Shown piece by piece: positions 42,706 through 44,148 of a DNA stretch of 44,148 nt. The position numbers and the translations under genes were made by a program. Under the pieces are notes generated by a model. The model was not told the origin of the DNA, searched no databases, and was given only the letters and a program-made list of their open reading frames with translations. This DNA is from an uncultured Bacilli bacterium. Its GTDB lineage: Bacteria; Bacillota_I; Bacilli_A; RF39; UBA660. The first letter of the stretch is position 1, and each line of letters opens with the position of its first letter. Where the stretch lies: contig CANQTA010000006.1 in NCBI GenBank assembly GCA_947626655.1, positions 1 through 44,148 of the forward strand, written 5' to 3'.

Positions 42706-43165
42706 CATCTACTACCACCTTTTTTATAATGCTACTAGTTCTGCCTTTAGAATAAAGTTGCATCGTTTGCTTAGAGCCTGTACATTTTTTTACTGGTTTT
42801 ATTTCATAAATATTACCTTTAAATTTATCTAATATATCCTCTAATAAATCTATCTTTTTTATAACATAATCAATTTTATTGTCTAAATTATTTAGTATTT
42901 CTATTACTGATTTTTCTTTTTTAGCTTTGTTTTCTAAAGCTTTAATATCTTTTTCTTTCAATTCAACTAATTTAAGATTTTCTTTATTATCCGAATCTAA
43001 CTTATAATATTTATCTTTCCACTTGTTATTTTCATCTAATAAATCAAATAGTCTATCACTAATATTCATATTTAAAGATTTATTTGTATCTATTAAATCT
43101 TTCATTAATTCTTTTTGATTTTTCTTTTTACCATTACCCCTGAAAAAATTTGGCCAATTTTTCAT
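42698..43165 (-). CDS. Coiled-coil early phage protein
   Basis: The 155-aa protein is lysine-rich and strongly coiled (about residues 45-120: ENLKLVELKEKDIKALENKA and IEILNNLDNKIDYVIKKIDL), with a basic tail (KKCTGSKQTMQLYSKGRTSS). It lies 13 bp after the helicase-loader-like gene. Function unknown; DNA binding is conceivable from the charge. Confidence 0.55.
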   Translation of the reverse strand: MKNWPNFFRGNGKKKNQKELMKDLIDTNKSLNMNISDRLFDLLDENNKWKDKYYKLDSDNKENLKLVELKEKDIKALENKAKKEKSVIEILNNLDNKIDYVIKKIDLLEDILDKFKGNIYEIKPVKKCTGSKQTMQLYSKGRTSSIIKKVVVDDE

Positions 43166-43178
43166 TTTCTCCCTCTTT

Positions 43179-43721
43179 CTAATTTTGTAAAAATTTTAAT
43201 GCTTCTTCTTTTTCTGGTGGATTAAAAATATTATTAATTAATTTTCTTTCCCACTCTAAACTTGTTGCTTTTTTTACAGTTTTTAAAAAATTGCTATAAA
43301 AATTTTCAAAATTTTCCTCAGAATACTGATACAATTCTTCTTTTATTTGATCATTAAAATCCCAATTATATTTTTTGCTTTTTCTTTCTATATAAAGAAT
43401 TGATGAGCATCTATCCTCATGTTTATGGCAATCATCGAGATTATTAAATGGCTTACGGCAATTCCTACAAAAATAAGTAATTTTAGTAAAATCTATTTTT
43501 TGCTTAATCTTTGGTAATTTAAATATTATTACTTCTAATTGTGGTGGTCTATTTGTATATTTGTCATTAGCCAGGCAATGTTTTAAACTAAGCTTTACAT
43601 CTTCAAATGAGTATTGTGATAATTCATTTGCCCAGTAACTAATCATATCAGCATTAAAATCATAAGTTGGATAACTTGCTTTTAAGAATCTAAATAATTC
43701 TTCTATTTCTTCCTTAGTCAC
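43179..43721 (-). CDS. Replicative helicase loader/inhibitor-like protein (G39P type) with zinc finger
   Basis: The 180-aa protein starts at GTG 43719-43721, overlapping the upstream TGA. The N-terminal 65 residues match the SPP1 G39P-like loader domain (TKEEIEELFRFLKASYPTYD, FEDVKLSLKHCLANDKYTNR). A Cys2-His2-like element follows (FCRNCRKPFNNLDDCHKHED). G39P-type proteins deliver the replicative helicase to the phage origin. It comes directly after the DnaD-like gene, the usual replication module order. Confidence 0.75.
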   Translation of the reverse strand: MTKEEIEELFRFLKASYPTYDFNADMISYWANELSQYSFEDVKLSLKHCLANDKYTNRPPQLEVIIFKLPKIKQKIDFTKITYFCRNCRKPFNNLDDCHKHEDRCSSILYIERKSKKYNWDFNDQIKEELYQYSEENFENFYSNFLKTVKKATSLEWERKLINNIFNPPEKEEALKFLQN

Positions 43722-44077
43722 TTATAATTTTCCTTCCATTCAGACAAAGCTTCTTCAAATTTATCTGATTTATTTTTATATAAATTCTTTTTTGATTTTT
43801 CTTGCCATTTTTTATCTCTTTCTTCTGCTTGAGACACTTTTGTAATATTATCTTTTTTGTAAGACAACAAGATTTTTTCGATGTATGGAATACTAAATGC
43901 TCTTGCTAATTCAGCCTGTTTAATGGCATATTTAGTAAGATCATTATCTTCCCATTTCTTAATGTGTTCTATTTCAGTAGAACCTAAAGGTCTTCCAAAT
44001 ATTTTTTCAATAAAACTAAATAAGTTTTCGTCTCCGTTTCTTACGTTTCCATCTCGTTCGCTTATTTCAGCATGGAT
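43718..44077 (-). CDS. DnaD-like replication protein, 5' end missing
   Basis: The open frame reads HAEISERDGNVRNGDENLF, then IEKIFGRPLGSTEIEHIKKW and AFSIPYIEKILLSYKKDNIT, the C-terminal DnaD domain used by phage replication initiators. There is no usable start codon in frame, and an in-frame TAA lies at 44078-44080 exactly beside a TGTCAAG/CTTGACA repeat end. The gene therefore looks cut, either by an inserted element or by the assembly edge. The last 45 residues are lysine-rich. The frame overlaps the loader gene by GTGA. Confidence 0.65.
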   Translation of the reverse strand: MHAEISERDGNVRNGDENLFSFIEKIFGRPLGSTEIEHIKKWEDNDLTKYAIKQAELARAFSIPYIEKILLSYKKDNITKVSQAEERDKKWQEKSKKNLYKNKSDKFEEALSEWKENYK

Positions 44078-44080
44078 TTA

Positions 44081-44148
44081 TGTCAAGTTTTTAGACACAA
44101 TTTTATGGAGATCGCGTATTTAAAATTATTCCAATTTCCTTCTTGACA
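44081..44148. mobile_element. Possible end of an insertion element at the window edge
   Basis: The plus strand starts TGTCAAGTTTTTAGACACAA immediately after the truncated dnaD-like frame, and the window ends in CTTGACA, giving a 7-bp inverted repeat around 68 bases. A TGTCAAG...TAGACAC start looks like an insertion-sequence end, but no transposase is visible, so the type is unknown. Confidence 0.35.

Noticed and set aside
1-44148. Alternative genetic code (TGA as Trp) as in Mollicutes
   Set aside because: Tryptophan is encoded by TGG, and TGA ends several genes at overlaps that make sense (kinase-alaS, dnaD-loader).

Overview
The window is about 44 kb of very AT-rich DNA from a low-GC Bacillota bacterium. 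Standard code fits: tryptophan is TGG and stops are ordinary. Gene content and order (recD2, AI-2E permease, alaS, DUF1292; nusB, xseA, xseB; ylbL beside ylbJ) are those of Bacilli. The AT richness and families resemble uncultured gut Bacilli of the RF39/Erysipelotrichales type, but I cannot fix the taxon from sequence alone. YlbJ suggests a spore-forming ancestry.

Host part (1 to about 21,260). Almost everything is on the minus strand. From left: priA, an anchored surface protein with an Ig-like and a transglutaminase-like domain, xseB-xseA, a HipA-like kinase-fold protein, nusB, then a Lon/PDZ protease (YlbL) divergent from ylbJ. Next come three genes with prepilin-like N-termini; the middle one carries six copies of a two-cysteine module. 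A tRNA-Ala T-box precedes a P-loop nucleotide-kinase-like gene and a short alaS that stops after the editing domain. The AI-2E permease, a 53-aa membrane protein and recD2 follow, then a large GLUG-repeat surface protein and a DUF1292 gene. The GLUG gene has a good promoter, a Shine-Dalgarno and a signal-peptide start, but a perfect 41-bp tandem duplication inside the signal-peptide codons throws it out of frame. It looks like a switched-off or recently broken gene, unless it is an assembly error.

Prophage part (about 21,265 to the right edge). At 21,265-21,288 lies only the 3' end of a tRNA-Ser gene followed by its terminator, which is the distal attachment-site copy left by an element integrated in tRNA-Ser. 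Rightwards is a siphovirus-like, HK97-type prophage transcribed leftwards. In transcription order it has a DnaD-like replication protein (5' end missing), a G39P-like helicase loader, a run of small early genes, a tyrosine recombinase, an ArpU/RinA-like late regulator, a tail assembly chaperone with an apparent +1 frameshift, HNH endonuclease, a probable cos region, small and large terminase, portal, protease, capsid, connectors, tail tube, tape measure, Dit, a 1,247-aa tail/receptor-binding protein with collagen-like repeats, holin and an M23 endolysin. The endolysin has an in-frame TAA at codon 5. Several intrinsic terminators sit inside the late operon just upstream of the chaperone, capsid, tape-measure and holin genes. 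The right prophage end, the intact tRNA-Ser and any repressor are outside the window. The right edge looks like the end of an inserted repeat element.

Strongest leads: the 41-bp duplication in the GLUG gene; the displaced, frameshifted tail chaperone; a shared two-cysteine module linking the pilin-like cluster and the GLUG protein; the late-operon terminators; and the nonsense codon in the endolysin.
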